From the NCBI RefSeq assembly GCF_023218075.1, contig NZ_JALPTB010000001.1, forward strand, positions 124,001-188,000: DNA of 64,000 bases. The letters run 5' to 3'. Position 1 is the first letter of the stretch; each line of letters starts with the position of its first letter. This document shows positions 46,286 to 54,822 of the stretch, one piece after another. The notes below the pieces were generated by a model. That model was given only the letters and a program-made list of their open reading frames with translations, made no database searches and was not told the origin of the DNA. The position numbers and the translations under genes were made by a program. This DNA is from Rhodococcus sp. HM1 (GTDB lineage Bacteria > Actinomycetota > Actinomycetes > Mycobacteriales > Mycobacteriaceae).

Positions 46286-47491
46286 ATGATCTCACCGCGT
46301 CTCGGCACTCCGCTGTCGCCGAATGCCACTCGTGTCCTCATGCTCGGCGCAGGCGAACTAGGGAAAGAAGTCACCATCGCGCTGCAACGGCTGGGTGTGG
46401 AGGTGGTCGCCGTGGACCGGTACTCGAACGCGCCCGGGCAGCAGGTCGCGCATCGCGCCCACACCGTCGACATGGGTGACCCCCAGGCGCTCCTCGCGAT
46501 CATCGAGGCCGAACGACCCGACCTGGTGGTCCCCGAAATCGAGGCCATCGCCACCGACGCGCTCGCCGTCGTCGAGGAACGCGGGCTCGCCGAGGTCATT
46601 CCCACCGCGCGCGCCACGCAGCTGACCATGAACCGGGAAGGAATCCGGCGTCTGGCCGCCGAGGAACTGGGCCTGCCCACCTCGCCCTACCGGTTCGCCG
46701 AATCGCTTGCGGAGGTGCTCGCCGCAGCCGAGGCGGTCGGCTATCCGTGCGTGGTCAAGCCGGTGATGTCGTCGTCGGGGAAGGGACAGTCGACGGTGCG
46801 GTCCGCCGACGAGATGCCCGCGGCCTGGGACTACGCGCTGGCCGGGGGGCGCATCAACCACGGCAGGGTCATCGTCGAAGGGTTCGTGGACTTCGACTAC
46901 GAGATCACCCAGCTCACGGTCCGCGCGGTCGGTGACTCCGGCGACGTCGAGACGTTCTTCTGCGAGCCGATCGGGCACGTGCAGAGCCGCGGCGACTACA
47001 TCGAATCGTGGCAGCCGCAGCCGATGAGCGACGCGGCGCTGACCCGGGCACGGGAGATCGCGGCGGCGGTCACCGGCGCGCTCGGCGGCCGCGGCGTGTT
47101 CGGTGTCGAACTGTTCGTCAAGGGCGACGAGGTGTACTTCTCCGAGGTCAGTCCCCGCCCGCACGACACCGGCCTGGTCACCCTGCGCAGCCAGCGGCTG
47201 TCGGAGTTCGAACTGCACGCCCGCGCGATCCTCGGGCTCCCGGTCGACACGTCGCTGCTCGCGCCGGGTGCGTCCGCCGTGATCTACGGGGGCGTCGACG
47301 CCACCGGTATCGCGTTCGAGGGCGTGGCCGACGCGCTGCGCGTGCCCGAGTCCGACCTGCGGTTGTTCGGCAAGCCCGAGTCCTACGCGCGTCGGCGGAT
47401 GGGGGTGGCCGTGGCCACCGGCCCGGACATCGACACCGCCCGGGCCCGCGCGGGCGAGGCCGCCTCCCTCGTGCGGCCGGTCGCACCGTGA
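46286..47491 (+). CDS. purT: Formate-dependent phosphoribosylglycinamide formyltransferase
   Basis: ATP-grasp enzyme making formyl-GAR from GAR, formate and ATP. 401 aa. The N-terminal pre-ATP-grasp domain is [31 protein letters not shown]. The PurT/PurK signature [11 protein letters not shown] follows. The ATP-grasp domain has [28 protein letters not shown] and [24 protein letters not shown] with the metal-binding Glu residues. Probably leaderless. Its stop overlaps the following DUF456 gene (GTGA). purT near rhodanese and metZ is also seen in mycobacteria. Confidence 0.95.
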   Translation: MISPRLGTPLSPNATRVLMLGAGELGKEVTIALQRLGVEVVAVDRYSNAPGQQVAHRAHTVDMGDPQALLAIIEAERPDLVVPEIEAIATDALAVVEERGLAEVIPTARATQLTMNREGIRRLAAEELGLPTSPYRFAESLAEVLAAAEAVGYPCVVKPVMSSSGKGQSTVRSADEMPAAWDYALAGGRINHGRVIVEGFVDFDYEITQLTVRAVGDSGDVETFFCEPIGHVQSRGDYIESWQPQPMSDAALTRAREIAAAVTGALGGRGVFGVELFVKGDEVYFSEVSPRPHDTGLVTLRSQRLSEFELHARAILGLPVDTSLLAPGASAVIYGGVDATGIAFEGVADALRVPESDLRLFGKPESYARRRMGVAVATGPDIDTARARAGEAASLVRPVAP

Positions 47492-47973
47492 GCGCCGGCG
47501 CGGAGGCCCTCGTCGGCCTCGCGATCCTCGTCGGCCTGTTCGGGATCGTCGTGCCGATCCTGCCGGGCACCATCCTGATCTTCGGCGCGATCCTGGTGTG
47601 GGCGATCCTCACCGGCGGGACCCCCGCGTGGGTCGTGTTCGCGATCGCGACGGTCGCCCTGGTCGTCACCGGCGTCGTGAAGTACACGTGGCCCGGCAAA
47701 CGGATCCGGCAGGCGGGTGTGCCGACCCGCTCGCTCGTCGTCGGTGGGCTCGTCGGGATCGTCGGATTCTTCGTGGTGCCGGTGATCGGCCTGGTACTGG
47801 GTTTCCTGCTCGGCATGTACCTGTCCGAGGCGCAGCGGCACCGCACCCATCGCGGTGCGTGGGATTCGACGGTCGAGGCGACCAAGGCGGTCGGCCTGTC
47901 GATGCTCGTGGAACTGCTCGGCGGCCTCGTCGCCGCCGGCGCCTGGCTGTGGGCCGTGCTGTTCGTCCTCTGA
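47488..47973 (+). CDS. DUF456 membrane protein
   Basis: 161 aa from GTG 47488, overlapping the purT stop. DUF456 features are the opening [33 protein letters not shown], a [23 protein letters not shown] connecting loop, and a C-terminal pair of helices. Four to five membrane spans. Role unknown; translational coupling to purT may be positional only. A perfect hairpin terminator follows 27 bp after the stop. Confidence 0.85.
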   Translation: MSAGAEALVGLAILVGLFGIVVPILPGTILIFGAILVWAILTGGTPAWVVFAIATVALVVTGVVKYTWPGKRIRQAGVPTRSLVVGGLVGIVGFFVVPVIGLVLGFLLGMYLSEAQRHRTHRGAWDSTVEATKAVGLSMLVELLGGLVAAGAWLWAVLFVL

Positions 47974-48000
47974 GCTCAGCTCCGGACCCTTCCCCCGAAA

Positions 48001-48053
48001 CGAGCGAACGGTACGTTCCGTCGGATCAACCGACGGAACGTACCGTTCGCTCG
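48001..48053. terminator. Perfect 24-bp-stem hairpin between convergent genes, repeated element
   Basis: The left arm 48001-48024 begins CGAGCGAACGGTACGTTCCG; the 5-nt loop is ATCAA; the right arm 48030-48053 is the exact reverse complement, ending TACCGTTCGCTCG. It lies between the convergent stops at 47973 and 48076. The outer half is nearly identical to the palindrome at 6149-6203. Confidence 0.85.
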
Positions 48054-48075
48054 GAATAGAGGGGCTGTCCCTCGG

Positions 48076-49473
48076 TCAGGCCTTGTGGGGCTCCGACGCG
48101 CGGAACATGTCGTCACGCTCGACGACCTTCACGCGCTCGCGGCCCTCGGCCTCGCCCAGGCTGCGCTCGTGCGCGTCGAGGCGGTACCAGCCCTGCCACG
48201 TGGTGTACGGCAGCTCCTTGGCCTCGAGGAACGCGACGACGGCATCCGCGTCGGGCTCGGCCGGGGTGTTCAGCCGGCCCTTGGCGTGGTCCTCGAGCAG
48301 GTTCGCGACCGTCTCGTTCGCGTCGCCCTTGGTGTGGCCGATCAGGCCGACCGGGCCGCGCTTGATCCAGCCGGTGACGTAGGTGTGCGGCAGGAACCGG
48401 TCGTGGCCCTCGGCGGTCTCGTCGGCGACGACGCGCCCGGCCTCGTTGGGGACGGTGCCGGCCTGGTCGTCGAACGGCAGCTGCGCGATGTTCTGCGACA
48501 GGTAGCCCACGGCGCGGTAGACCGCCTGGACCTCCCAGTCGTTGAACCTGCCGGTGCCGCGGACGTTGCCGGTGCCGTCGAGCTCGGTGCGCTCGGTGCG
48601 CAGACCGACGACCTTGCCGTTCTCGCCGAGCACCTCGGCGGGCGACTCGAAGAAGTGCAGGAACAGCTTGTGCGGGCGGTCGCCCACGTCGCGGATCGCC
48701 CAGTCCTGCAGGGTGTTGGCGACCATGTCGACCTGCTTGGAGTTGCGGCGCGCGAGCTCGGAGCCCTCGTCGTACTCGATGTCCTCCGGATCGACGATGA
48801 CCTCGATGGTGGGCGAGTGGTCGAGTTCGCGCAGCTCGAGCGGGGTGAACTTGGCCTGCGCCGGGCCGCGGCGACCGAAGACGTGCACCTCGACGGCCTT
48901 GTTCTTCTTCAGGCCCTCGTAGACGTTCGGCGGGATCTCGGTCGGCAGCAGTTCGTCGCCGGTCTTGGCGAGCACCCGGGCGATGTCGAGGGCGACGTTG
49001 CCGACGCCGAGCACCGCGACCTTCTCGGCCTCGAGCGGCCACTCGCGCGGCACGTCCGGGTGGCCGTCGTACCAGGACACGAAGTCGGCGGCGCCGTAGC
49101 TGCCGTCGAGGTCGATGCCGGGGATGTTCAGGGCCCGGTCGGCGTTGGCGCCGGTGGAGAAGATCACCGCGTCGTAGAACCGCTTCAGGTCCTCGAGGGT
49201 GAAGTCGGTGCCGTAGTCGAGGTTGCCGAGCAGGCGGACCTGCGGCTTGTCGAGCACCTTGTGCAGGGCGGTGATGATGCCCTTGATGCGCGGGTGGTCC
49301 GGGGCCACGCCGTAGCGGATCAGGCCGAACGGCGCCGGCATGCGTTCGAACAGGTCGATGCTGACCCCGGGATCCTGCGCAGTGTCGGACTTCATGAGCG
49401 CATCGGCGGCGTAGATACCGGCGGGGCCGGCACCGACGATGGCGACGCGAAGGGGACGAGTCTGATCGGTCAT
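48076..49473 (-). CDS. fprA: NADPH-ferredoxin reductase, adrenodoxin-reductase type
   Basis: FAD enzyme passing electrons from NADPH to ferredoxins, for example for cytochrome P450s. 465 aa. FAD site VAIVGAGPAGIYAADALM at the N-terminus, then ERMPAPFGLIRYGVAPDHPRIKG, a hallmark of this type. NADP site AVLGVGNVALDIARVLAK. C-terminal AVGYLSQNIAQLPFDD and TYVTGWIKRGPVGLIGHTKGDANE are also typical. Close to M. tuberculosis FprA in layout. Upstream DNA contains TTAGGTT, half of an iron box. Confidence 0.95.
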   Translation of the reverse strand: MTDQTRPLRVAIVGAGPAGIYAADALMKSDTAQDPGVSIDLFERMPAPFGLIRYGVAPDHPRIKGIITALHKVLDKPQVRLLGNLDYGTDFTLEDLKRFYDAVIFSTGANADRALNIPGIDLDGSYGAADFVSWYDGHPDVPREWPLEAEKVAVLGVGNVALDIARVLAKTGDELLPTEIPPNVYEGLKKNKAVEVHVFGRRGPAQAKFTPLELRELDHSPTIEVIVDPEDIEYDEGSELARRNSKQVDMVANTLQDWAIRDVGDRPHKLFLHFFESPAEVLGENGKVVGLRTERTELDGTGNVRGTGRFNDWEVQAVYRAVGYLSQNIAQLPFDDQAGTVPNEAGRVVADETAEGHDRFLPHTYVTGWIKRGPVGLIGHTKGDANETVANLLEDHAKGRLNTPAEPDADAVVAFLEAKELPYTTWQGWYRLDAHERSLGEAEGRERVKVVERDDMFRASEPHKA

Positions 49474-49523
49474 CAGGGGTCAACTACCTCTTCGGAGAAC
49501 GGACGGACGTGATTCAGCTTAAT

Positions 49524-49542
49524 TTAGGTTGCCCTCTGATGG
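49524..49542. promoter_or_regulatory. Possible degenerate iron box upstream of fprA
   Basis: TTAGGTTGCCCTCTGATGG begins with a perfect IdeR/DtxR left half-site (TTAGGTT), 51 bp upstream of the fprA start, but the right half is poor (10 of 19 matches overall by my count). A weak candidate only. Confidence 0.3.
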
Positions 49543-49766
49543 GCCGACACGGTGCCGCGGCAGACGGGCGGCGAGTGCGTGCAGAACGCAGCTGGGTGGG
49601 GAATCGCTTCAGCGACAACACATATGGGCAGACACACGACAGAGGTCGACGGCGAGACGTCGAACGAGGTGTGCGTAGGCCATGAACCAATTCCTACCTC
49701 GAGAGGGTTTATTGAGGCAAATGCGCCCCGACCGGCGGCAATCGACCTCCACCTAGGATCGGGGGC

Positions 49767-50198
49767 ATGGCAGACAAGCGACCCGCACCCGAACCGGACC
49801 CCGACGAGCCCGAACGCAGCACCGCCGGACCGTTCCTCGGGGCCCTCGCCGTCGTGGTCGTGCTCATCCTCGTCGTCGTCGCCGGGCAGGTCTTCGGACC
49901 GTCCGACGAGTCCCTGAGCGACTCCGATCTGGTGTCCCGGACGGTCGACGACTACGTGCGAGCGCACAACGCCGACGACGACGATGCGATGACGCGGCTT
50001 CGCTGCGCCGAGCTGCCCGCCGATCAGGCTCCGCTCGCCGACGTCGACGGGGAGGCCACGATCGACAAGTTCGGCACCGTCGACATCGAGGGAGACCGGG
50101 GCCGCGTCGAGACCCGCACCACCGTCGACGGAGAGCAGGACACGGTCGTCTGGTCGTTGACGCGCGTCGACGGCGACTGGCGGATCTGCACCGCCTGA
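49767..50198 (+). CDS. Single-pass membrane-anchored protein, Rv0361-like
   Basis: 143 aa. A proline/acid-rich cytoplasmic N-terminus (PAPEPDPDEPERST) is followed by one membrane helix, FLGALAVVVVLILVVVAGQVF. The extracytoplasmic domain of about 90 residues (VSRTVDDYVRAHNADDDDAMTRLRC to DGDWRICTA) has the NTF2-like DUF4878/lumazine-binding-like pattern with two Cys. TAGGAT at 49754-49759, 7 nt before the ATG, fits a leaderless transcript. Function unknown. Confidence 0.75.
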   Translation: MADKRPAPEPDPDEPERSTAGPFLGALAVVVVLILVVVAGQVFGPSDESLSDSDLVSRTVDDYVRAHNADDDDAMTRLRCAELPADQAPLADVDGEATIDKFGTVDIEGDRGRVETRTTVDGEQDTVVWSLTRVDGDWRICTA

Positions 50199-50247
50199 TT
50201 CCCCGCCCGCCTCGCAGGCCCCGACACGTCTGTGGAAAGCTGGTGCG

Positions 50248-50658
50248 GTGAGCTACGCAGGTGATATAACGCCGCAGCAAGCCTGGGAGCTGCTGCAGGA
50301 AAACCCGGATGCCGTGCTCGTCGATGTGCGTACCGACGCCGAGTGGAAGTACGTCGGGGTCCCCGAGACCTCGTCCATCGGTCGCCGCACCGTCTTCGTC
50401 GAATGGGTCGGCTACCCGAACGGTGCGCCCAACCCCCGGTTCGTCGACGAACTGCGCGAGGCCGGCATCGAAAAAGGGCCGGTCGTCTTCCTGTGTCGCT
50501 CGGGGCAGCGTTCCATCGGTGCCGCCGTCGCGGCGACCGCTGCGGGCCTGACCCCGTCCTACAACGTTCTCGAAGGATTCGAAGGCGCCCTCGACCCCGA
50601 GGGTCATCGCGGCGCCCAGGGCTGGCGGGCCGCGGGCCTGCCGTGGAGGCAGTCGTGA
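50248..50658 (+). CDS. Rhodanese-like sulfurtransferase
   Basis: 136 aa from GTG 50248. A single rhodanese domain: ITPQQAWELLQENPDAVLVDVRTDAEW at the N-terminus, and the active-site loop FLCRSGQRSIGAA with the catalytic Cys. It overlaps metZ (GTGA), so it is cotranscribed and coupled. It probably handles sulfane sulfur for the sulfhydrylase reaction. The same pair exists in mycobacteria. Confidence 0.93.
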   Translation: MSYAGDITPQQAWELLQENPDAVLVDVRTDAEWKYVGVPETSSIGRRTVFVEWVGYPNGAPNPRFVDELREAGIEKGPVVFLCRSGQRSIGAAVAATAAGLTPSYNVLEGFEGALDPEGHRGAQGWRAAGLPWRQS

Positions 50659-51878
50659 GTGCAATTCCCCAGGGTGGCGCGTTCCAGCGGCCACTGCCCG
50701 ATTCGGTGCGCCCTGCCACGGTCGGTGTCCGCGGCGGCCTGCTGCGCTCCGGATTCGAGGAGACCTCCGAGGCGCTGTACCTCAACTCCGGCTTCGTGTA
50801 CGAATCGGCCGAGGCCGCCGAGCAGGCCTTCACCGGTGAGGTCGACCACTTCGTCTACTCCCGGTACGGCAACCCGACCGTGAAGATGTTCGAGGAGCGG
50901 CTGCGGCTGCTCGACGGCGCGGAAGGCGCGTATGCCACCGCCAGCGGCATGTCCGCGGTGTTCACCGCGCTCGGTGCGCTGCTCGGCCAGGGCGACCGCC
51001 TCGTCGCGGCCCGCAGCCTGTTCGGTTCGTGCTTCGTGGTGTGCAACGAGATCCTGCCCCGGTGGGGTGTGGAGACCGTGTTCGTCGACGGCGAGGACCT
51101 CGACCAGTGGGAGCAGGCACTGTCGGTGCCGACCACCGCGGTGTTCTTCGAGACCCCGTCGAACCCGATGCAGACCCTCGTCGACGTCCGCAAGGTCTCG
51201 GAGATGGCACACGCTGCCGGCGCGAAAGTGGTGCTGGACAACGTGTTCGCCACCCCGCTGCTGCAGCGCAGCCTCGACCTCGGCGCCGACATCATCGTCT
51301 ACTCCGGCACCAAGCACATCGACGGCCAGGGCCGCGTGCTCGGCGGTGCCATCCTCGGCCCGAAGGACTACATCGACGGGCCCGTGCAGCAGCTCATCCG
51401 CCACACCGGTCCGGCGCTGAGCCCGTTCAACGCCTGGACGCTGCTCAAGGGCCTCGAGACGATGCCGCTGCGCGTGCAGCGCTCGGTGGACACCGCGCTC
51501 GAAATCGCCCGGTTCCTCGAGACGCAGGACGCGGTGAACTGGGTCAAGTACCCGTACCTCGAATCGCATCCGCAGTACGAACTCGCCCGGTCGCAGATGA
51601 GCGGCGGCGGAACCGTCGTCACCTTCGAGCTCGCCGCCGCCGAGGGCGAAGGCAAGAAGAAGGCGTTCGAGCTGCTCAACAAGCTGCGGATCGTCGACAT
51701 CTCCAACAACCTCGGTGACGCGAAGTCGCTCATCACGCACCCGGCGACGACGACGCACCGCGCGATGGGCCCGGAAGGGCGCGCCGCGATCGGCCTGGCC
51801 GACGGGGTGGTGCGCCTGTCCGTGGGACTGGAGGATCCCCAGGATCTCCTCGAGGATCTCCAGCAGGCGCTGTCCTGA
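50655..51878 (+). CDS. metZ: O-succinylhomoserine sulfhydrylase
   Basis: PLP enzyme making homocysteine from O-succinylhomoserine and sulfide. 407 aa. Cys/Met-metabolism family features are YSRYGNPTVKMFEERLRLLDGAEGAYATASGMSA (split by motif), VFFETPSNPMQTLVDV, KVVLDNVFATPLLQRSLDLGADI, and the PLP-lysine in IIVYSGTKHIDGQGRVLGGA. The C-terminal SLGD/SLITHPATTTHRAM stretch is typical. GTG 50655 has GGAGG 5 nt upstream and overlaps the rhodanese stop. The next feature is a cobalamin riboswitch, starting about 17 bp after the metZ stop. Confidence 0.95.
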   Translation: MSAIPQGGAFQRPLPDSVRPATVGVRGGLLRSGFEETSEALYLNSGFVYESAEAAEQAFTGEVDHFVYSRYGNPTVKMFEERLRLLDGAEGAYATASGMSAVFTALGALLGQGDRLVAARSLFGSCFVVCNEILPRWGVETVFVDGEDLDQWEQALSVPTTAVFFETPSNPMQTLVDVRKVSEMAHAAGAKVVLDNVFATPLLQRSLDLGADIIVYSGTKHIDGQGRVLGGAILGPKDYIDGPVQQLIRHTGPALSPFNAWTLLKGLETMPLRVQRSVDTALEIARFLETQDAVNWVKYPYLESHPQYELARSQMSGGGTVVTFELAAAEGEGKKKAFELLNKLRIVDISNNLGDAKSLITHPATTTHRAMGPEGRAAIGLADGVVRLSVGLEDPQDLLEDLQQALS

Positions 51879-51894
51879 CCTGGTAAGCCGTGGG

Positions 51895-52030
51895 CTACGC
51901 TGCGGGTGTCCTGTCACGCCGACAGGGCACCCGCTGCGTTTTCGGTGAAGCCGGTGCGAGTCCGGCGCTGTCCCGCAACTGTGAATCCCGTACCTCGGGT
52001 GAGCCAGGTCAGCCGGCGTCGCGGGCCGTA
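51895..52030 (+). ncRNA. Cobalamin riboswitch upstream of the btuFCD operon
   Basis: Contains a 14-bp stem (GCGGGTGTCCTGTC and GACAGGGCACCCGC) and then the conserved core: GGTGAAGCCGGTGCGAGTCC, then GGCGCTGTCCCGCAACTGTG. The B12 box TGAGCCAGGTCAGCC follows. This is the most canonical of the three cobalamin aptamers in the window. The exact P1 boundaries are approximate. It is the only regulatory element found for the uptake operon. Confidence 0.95.
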
Positions 52031-52094
52031 CGTACTGGTCCTCGGACGAAGGACGGTGGCGTGCCGCAACGCATCCGTTGCAGCCGTGCTGTTT

Positions 52095-52118
52095 TCGTCC
52101 TCCGAGCAACGGAGGATG
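52095..52118 (+). promoter_or_regulatory. Shine-Dalgarno-sequestering hairpin of the btuF riboswitch
   Basis: CGTCCTCC (52096-52103), loop GAGCAAC, GGAGGATG (52111-52118): an 8-bp stem (one G-U pair) that covers the GGAGG ribosome site. Closing it would block initiation at GTG 52122, which lies 6 nt beyond the GGAGG. An ATG directly abutting the site (52116) has no spacer and is not a plausible start. Confidence 0.65.
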
Positions 52119-52121
52119 GCT

Positions 52122-53021
52122 GTGCCCCTCGACAACACCCGACGGTTGTGCGCCGCCGGCATCACGGTATTCGCCCTCTTCGCCGCCGGGTGCTCCGGTG
52201 GCGACGACACCTCACCCGCCGGTGAGACCGACTCGGCTTCCGCCGACGTCCCGCAGGCCATCGTGTCGTTGAGCCCGACCAGCACCGAGATGCTCTACGC
52301 CATCGGCGCGGGCGACCAGGTGATCGCCGTCGACGACCGGTCCGACTACCCGGCCGAGGCACCCGTCACCGACCTGTCGGGCTTCACCCCCAACGTCGAG
52401 GCGATCCTCGGATACGAACCCGACCTGGTGGTCTCCAACGCCGACACGGCGGATCTCGTCGCCGGACTCGAACAGGCCGGGGTCGAAACCCTGATCCTTC
52501 CGGCCGCAGAGGACTTGGACGACACCTACGACCAGATCGAGCAGCTCGGCGCCGCCACCGGACACGTCGGCGAAGCGGCCGAACTCGTCGCGCAGATGAA
52601 GACGGACATCGACGAGACCCTCGCCGGCCTCCCCGAACGGGAAACTCCGCTCACCTACTACCACGAGCTCGACAACACCTTCTACAGCGTCACCGACGAC
52701 ACCTACATCGGGCAGATCTACGGGATGCTCGGCCTCAGGTCCATCGCCACCGGTGGCGACGGCTACCCGCAGCTGTCGAACGAGTTCATCCTCGAACAGA
52801 ACCCCGACGTCGTGTTCCTCGCCGACGGGCAATGCTGCGGCGTGACGCCGGAAGTCGTCGCCGCGCGCGCCGGCTGGAACGAACTCAGCGCCGTGCGCGA
52901 CGGTCGCGTCTACGTCCTCGACGAGGACATCGCCAGCCGATGGGGTCCGCGCGTCGTGGATCTCGTGCGCGAACTCGCCGCGATCGTCGCGGCAGCACCG
53001 GCAGCCCAGCCCACACCGTGA
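52122..53021 (+). CDS. btuF: Cobalamin ABC transporter substrate-binding lipoprotein
   Basis: 299 aa from GTG 52122. Lipoprotein signal with lipobox FAAGC near residue 24. The class III binding-protein fold shows in IVSLSPTSTEMLYAIGAGDQVIAVDDRSDYP, YEPDLVVSNADTADLVAGLEQAG and VYVLDEDIASRWGPRVVDLV. BtuF/FhuD relatives share these. The upstream cobalamin riboswitch argues for a corrinoid rather than a siderophore ligand. It overlaps btuC (GTGA). Confidence 0.9.
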   Translation: MPLDNTRRLCAAGITVFALFAAGCSGGDDTSPAGETDSASADVPQAIVSLSPTSTEMLYAIGAGDQVIAVDDRSDYPAEAPVTDLSGFTPNVEAILGYEPDLVVSNADTADLVAGLEQAGVETLILPAAEDLDDTYDQIEQLGAATGHVGEAAELVAQMKTDIDETLAGLPERETPLTYYHELDNTFYSVTDDTYIGQIYGMLGLRSIATGGDGYPQLSNEFILEQNPDVVFLADGQCCGVTPEVVAARAGWNELSAVRDGRVYVLDEDIASRWGPRVVDLVRELAAIVAAAPAAQPTP

Positions 53022-54046
53022 CATCGACGCCGCGCCGCCGCGCCCTCGTGCTGGGTGGCGCGGCGCTCGTTCTCCTCGCCGCGATGCTCCTCGGGATCCT
53101 GGTCGGTCCCGCGGGGCTCACCGCGCGCGGCGTCCTGCTCGACATGGCCGATGCGCTGCCGTTCGTCGACGTCGACTCCGGGTTGTCCACGCGCCAGCAG
53201 GCGATCCTGTGGAACATCCGCATGCCGCGCGTGGTTCTCGGTGCCGTGGTCGGCGCGATGCTCGCGATCGCCGGAGCCGCCTACCAGGGCGTGTTCCGCA
53301 ATCCGCTCGCCGACCCCTACCTTCTCGGAGTGTCGAGCGGTGCGGGTCTCGGGGCGACCCTCGCCATCGTCGTCGGCGGCGCAGCCGGATTCGCCGGGGT
53401 GCCCATGGCCGCATTCGCAGGCGGTTTGCTCGCGGTGGCCGCCACGTACATGCTCGGACGCTCCGTCGGCACCGGGCGCACCGAAGTGGTCATCATCCTC
53501 GCCGGTGTGGCCGTCGCTGCGTTCGCCAACGCCATCCAGACGTTCTTCATGCAGCTGCACGACGACACGCTGCGTCAGGTGTATTCGTGGATGCTCGGTC
53601 GCCTGTCCACCGACGGCTGGTCCGACGTCCTGACAATCCTGCCCTACGTGATCGTGTCGGTCGCTGTCATCGCGCTGCACCGGCGGACTCTCGACGTCAT
53701 GTCGGTCGGCGACGTCGAAGCGTCGAGTCTCGGCATCGACCCGGCCCGCGTCCGTCTGGTTCTGGTGGGCGTGGCCACTCTCGGCACCGCCGCCGTGGTG
53801 TCCGCCAGCGGGCTCATCGGATTCGTCGGCATCGTCATCCCGCACGCGGTGCGCCTCGTCGTGGGTCCCGGCCACCGACTGTTGCTGCCGCTGTCGCTCA
53901 TGGTGGGTGCGGCCTTCATCGTTCTCGCCGACATCGTCGCTCGCACCGCGATGTCACCGGCCGAACTTCCCATCGGTGTCGTCACCGCCGCGATCGGCGC
54001 GCCGTTCTTCCTGTTCGTCCTGCGTCGCAGCCGGGGTGTCGCATGA
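53018..54046 (+). CDS. btuC: Cobalamin ABC transporter permease (BtuC/FecCD family)
   Basis: 342 aa with about 10 membrane segments. FecCD signatures are WNIRMPRVVLGAVVGAMLAIAGAAYQGVFRNPLADPYLLGVSSGAGLGA (split across helices 2-4) and the C-terminal ASGLIGFVGIVIPHAVRLVVG coupling-helix region. GTG 53018 overlaps the btuF stop and its own stop overlaps btuD (ATGA). Confidence 0.92.
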   Translation: MTSTPRRRALVLGGAALVLLAAMLLGILVGPAGLTARGVLLDMADALPFVDVDSGLSTRQQAILWNIRMPRVVLGAVVGAMLAIAGAAYQGVFRNPLADPYLLGVSSGAGLGATLAIVVGGAAGFAGVPMAAFAGGLLAVAATYMLGRSVGTGRTEVVIILAGVAVAAFANAIQTFFMQLHDDTLRQVYSWMLGRLSTDGWSDVLTILPYVIVSVAVIALHRRTLDVMSVGDVEASSLGIDPARVRLVLVGVATLGTAAVVSASGLIGFVGIVIPHAVRLVVGPGHRLLLPLSLMVGAAFIVLADIVARTAMSPAELPIGVVTAAIGAPFFLFVLRRSRGVA

Positions 54047-54822
54047 CCGTGACGTGTAAGTCTGTGTCGGCCAAACGCGGAGGAGTCGAGGTCCTCCACG
54101 ACATCGACCTCGTCGTGTCCGCCGGAACGTGGGTGTCGCTCGTGGGCCCCAACGGTTCGGGCAAGACGACACTGCTGCATTCGATCGCCGGACTGGTCGC
54201 CGCGACCGGCGACATCACCGTCGCCGGCGTGACGCCCCGCAAGTCCGGTCGACGCGCGGTGGCGCGGGCGGTCGCGTTGATGCCGCAGCGGCCGATCGTT
54301 CCCGAAGGGGTCACGGTGCGGGAACTGATCCGGCTCGGACGCACCGCCCACATTCCGCGTTTCGGCAGCGAGAAGCCGCATGATCTGGAGATCGTCGACC
54401 GGGTCATCGCCCGGCTCGAACTCGAAGACTTCGCGCCCCGCTCGGCAACCGAGTTGTCCGGCGGAGAACTGCAACGAGTGGTGCTGGCGCGCGCACTGGC
54501 GCAGCAACCCGACGTGCTCCTGCTCGACGAACCCACCAGTGCCCTCGACATCGGTCACCAACAGCAGGTGCTCGACCTCGTCGATTCCATGCGGTGCGAG
54601 GAGAACCTGACGGTGATCGCCGCGATGCACGATCTCACGTCCGCGGCCCAGTACGGCCAGCGCCTGGTCCTCCTCGACCGAGGACGCATCGTCGCCGACG
54701 GACCGCCCGCCGAGGTGCTCACCGCCGACCGGATCGCGCAGGTGTACGGGGCGCGGGTCGAAGTGCTCGACCGTCGTGACGGCCGGGCGGTACTGCCCCT
54801 GCGGGAACGGGAGGACGCGTGA
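54043..54822 (+). CDS. btuD: Cobalamin ABC transporter ATP-binding protein
   Basis: 259 aa. Walker A GPNGSGKTTLLHSIAG near residue 36, Q-loop ALMPQRPIVPEG, signature ELSGGELQRVVLARALAQQ, Walker B VLLLDEPTSALD, H-switch AAMHDLTSAAQYG. FecE/BtuD class by sequence. Third gene of the riboswitch-controlled operon; overlaps the next gene (GTGA). Confidence 0.93.
   Translation: MTVTCKSVSAKRGGVEVLHDIDLVVSAGTWVSLVGPNGSGKTTLLHSIAGLVAATGDITVAGVTPRKSGRRAVARAVALMPQRPIVPEGVTVRELIRLGRTAHIPRFGSEKPHDLEIVDRVIARLELEDFAPRSATELSGGELQRVVLARALAQQPDVLLLDEPTSALDIGHQQQVLDLVDSMRCEENLTVIAAMHDLTSAAQYGQRLVLLDRGRIVADGPPAEVLTADRIAQVYGARVEVLDRRDGRAVLPLREREDA

Noticed and set aside
43491-46289. 932-codon plus-strand open frame opposite nrdJ
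   Set aside because: The mirror of a strongly coding high-GC gene; no motif, and nrdJ is unambiguous on the other strand.
52116-52118. ATG start for btuF
   Set aside because: It directly abuts GGAGG, leaving no spacing; GTG 52122 has the proper distance.
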